Source: Symbiodinium natans (Eukaryota; Sar; Dinophyceae; Suessiales; Symbiodiniaceae). Taken from it: DNA of 64,000 nucleotides. The notes below the pieces were generated by a model that was given only the letters and a program-made list of their open reading frames with translations, did no database searches and was not told the origin of the DNA. This document shows, in pieces, positions 62,243 through 64,000 of this stretch; within the stretch, counting starts at the first letter, position 1; each line of letters starts with the position of its first letter. The translations under genes and the position numbers were made by a program. The stretch is taken from the NCBI GenBank assembly GCA_905221605.1, contig CAJNDS010002589.1:122001-186000 (forward strand). The letters are read 5' to 3'.

Positions 62243-63128
62243 GTGAGTACAAGGCGATAGGACAACACCAGTCACGGTTCTCTAGGCCCTAAAACCCGAA
62301 GTCCTGCCTTAAAGCCCTAGGGCTCCCTAAACCCGAGCACTGAAAAACTCTGAGTCCTTCAGTGTCCTTCCGTCCTCCCCTAGCCCCGAAAAGCGCCAAA
62401 ACGCAAAGTATTTGAGTCTGTAAATTGCTTCTCCTGCAAACCCTCGACCTTCCCCATAAAAAAACATACTGATCCTGTTTAGGGTTTAGGGTTCAGGGTT
62501 TAGGGTTCAGGGTTTAGGGTAGATCCTAGCCTAAACCTTGAACCCTTTGCTCCTGGAACCATGCACCATCCAGCCGCCCCCCAAATATACGTATCCCCTC
62601 TGAAGATGTTATGTATCTAAGGGCCGTTACATGGGCCGTTAGGGTTTAGGGTTTAGGGTTTAGGGTTTAGGGTTTAGGGTTTAGGGTTCTCTTAAAAGAT
62701 TCTGATGTATGGGCCCTTAATTTGTATAGGGTATAAAAGGGGTACATAAGGGTTCTACTTCAAAGGGCCCATTCGAAGGGACCATGTAACTTCCCCCAGA
62801 CTATCTAGGCACCCTAACTCCCGAGTGCCCCCCCCTCCCCCCCCAAGCCCGAAGGGTTGAGAGCTCAGGGTTTAGGGTTAGGGTTTAGGGTTTAGGGTTT
62901 AGGGTTTAGGGTTTAGGGTTTAGGGTTTAGGGTTTAGGGTTTAGGGTTTAGGGTTTTTGGGTTTAGGGTTGAGCCCTGAACCCTTCAAACCCAAACCTTA
63001 AGGTCCTGAACCCTAAGCCCGCAACACTCTCAACCCTAAACCTTAAACCCTAAACCCTAAACCCCAAACCCTAAACCCTAAACCCTAAACCCTAAACCCG
63101 CAAACCCTCCTCTCGGTGCTCCACCCAG
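62243..63128. repeat. Telomere-motif mosaic
   Basis: Arrays at 62640-62690 and 62881-62953 (TTTAGGG) and 63045-63100 (CCCTAAA), with a family A-like piece at 62695-62795 split by an array. No confident exon. Confidence 0.75.
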
Positions 63129-63170
63129 GAGGTTCTTCGGGACATCGGCCTAGAGAAGGCCGCTGCTTAG
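63129..63170 (+). CDS. Candidate short terminal exon
   Basis: Pyrimidine-rich acceptor CTCGGTGCTCCACCCAG, frame EVLRDIGLEKAAA, TAG. Confidence 0.42.
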   Translation, partial: EVLRDIGLEKAAA

Positions 63171-63339
63171 GGGTTTAGGGTTTAGGGTTTAGGGTTTAGG
63201 GTTTGGGGTATCCGCTCCGGGAGAAGACTTAGAGAATGAAGGGCTAGAGTTTAGGGTTTACCCTAAACCCTAAGCCCTAAACCCTCATCCCAGAACTCTA
63301 CACCCCAAACCCTAAACCCTAAACCCTAAACCCTCAAAC

Positions 63340-63425
63340 CCTAAACCCTTAACCCTTAACCCTAAACCCTTAACCCTTAACCCTTAACCCTTAAACCCTT
63401 AAACCCTAAACCCTAAACCCTAAAC
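63340..63425. repeat. CCCTTAA / CCCTAAA variant array
   Basis: Blocks of CCCTTAA units (TTAAGGG word) within CCCTAAA. Confidence 0.9.
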
Positions 63426-63434
63426 CTAAAGGCA

Positions 63435-63520
63435 ATGAAGTGCCCATGTGCTCCAGAACCTGACTGGCCACCCTGCGTCAAGAAGTTCTCACCAGTTGCA
63501 ACGGGGCCCTGTGCTTCCCT
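63435..63520 (+). CDS. Candidate Cys/Pro-rich exon
   Basis: ATG-started frame MKCPCAPEPDWPPCVK then KFSPVATGPCASL, between CCCTAAA arrays; no clear donor. Confidence 0.35.
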
Positions 63521-63643
63521 AAGCCCTAAACCCGAAACCCTAAACCCTAAACCCTAAACCCTAAACCCTAAACCCTAAACCCTAAACCCTAAACCCTAAA
63601 CCCTAAACCGAGTTTGGGGGTTTGGGTGCCCCTTACGCGCCAG

Positions 63644-63729
63644 AAGCTGCCTCAGGTTCTGGGTAGCGAGTTTGCGGCTTTTGCCAAGCTGGCGTTTGAC
63701 GCCCATTCCGCCGCCGCCTGCTTCAAGGG
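63644..63729 (+). CDS. Candidate exon, unknown product
   Basis: Acceptor GCGCCAG, frame KLPQVLGSEFAAFAKLAF then DAHSAAACFK, donor GTTTGG. Helical composition. Confidence 0.45.
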
Positions 63730-64000
63730 GTTTGGGGTTTGGGGTTTAGGGTTTAAGGTGTAGGGTTTGGGGGTGATAAGACAAAGATCCTTAGGGTACT
63801 GAGCCCTGGTGAACCCTGGTAAGTTCTTCGAAGAAAGGCATTGTATGTCAAACCCGAATAGACTCCGACCTCTTCGCTGAAACCCCGAACCGTGAACCCG
63901 AAACCCTCTGCCCTGGCAAATCCTCCGCGACAAAAAGCTGGAATCCTGAACCCCAAACCCCTGGTCTTCTCTTCAGGGTTCCTTCATGAATTCTTTGGTT

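Overview
The window reads as nuclear DNA of an alveolate, most likely a dinoflagellate (about 0.65 sure; other lineages with TTTAGGG telomeres, such as chromerids, green algae and plants, are not excluded). The grounds are: TTTAGGG/CCCTAAA motif arrays every few hundred bases in both orientations; short spliceosomal introns with GT-AG and apparently GC-AG and GA-AG ends; convincing coding signal on the + strand only; a nuclear copy of an alveolate-type mitochondrial cob fragment; and a TPR protein of a kind I associate with symbiotic dinoflagellates.

The non-telomeric pieces between the arrays are not random filler. Many are 50-110 nt stretches open on the + strand, bounded by AG and GT, and several neighbours join in compatible reading phase across introns made wholly or partly of telomere-like repeat. 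The best chains are 43020-43975 (one intron, 43533-43615, is pure GTTTAGG repeat from donor to acceptor), 28894-32378 (an ankyrin-repeat gene), 6362-6600, 61444-61939, 62007-62242 and 103-322. Openness of a 90-nt piece in one of three frames is common by chance, so single exons are given modest confidence.

Layout: 1-7.4 kb telomere-motif/exon mosaic with a 283-bp MITE at 4.3 kb; 7.45-9.25 kb a GGGGGCAACCCTGGC minisatellite split by the cob fragment; 9.3-13.3 kb mosaic; 13.6-14.6 and 16.7-17.3 kb two copies of a hairpin-unit array with orientation switches; 14.6-19.0 kb a decayed TTTAGTG-type repeat plus a TCTGGGGAAG palindrome family; 18,999-28,108 a candidate 9.1-kb hAT transposon inserted in that family, carrying a Rad54-like SNF2 helicase gene and a four-exon hAT transposase gene between mirrored minisatellite arms; 28.9-32.4 kb the ankyrin gene; 33-54 kb mosaic with many exon candidates and at least four small hairpin-element families; 54.7-57.2 kb a two-exon ART-like/TPR gene; 57.5-63.9 kb further exon candidates, one resembling the C-terminal end of a PP2C phosphatase.

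No tRNA, rRNA, spliced-leader gene, CRISPR array or recognisable promoter was seen. Few of the small genes can be named.
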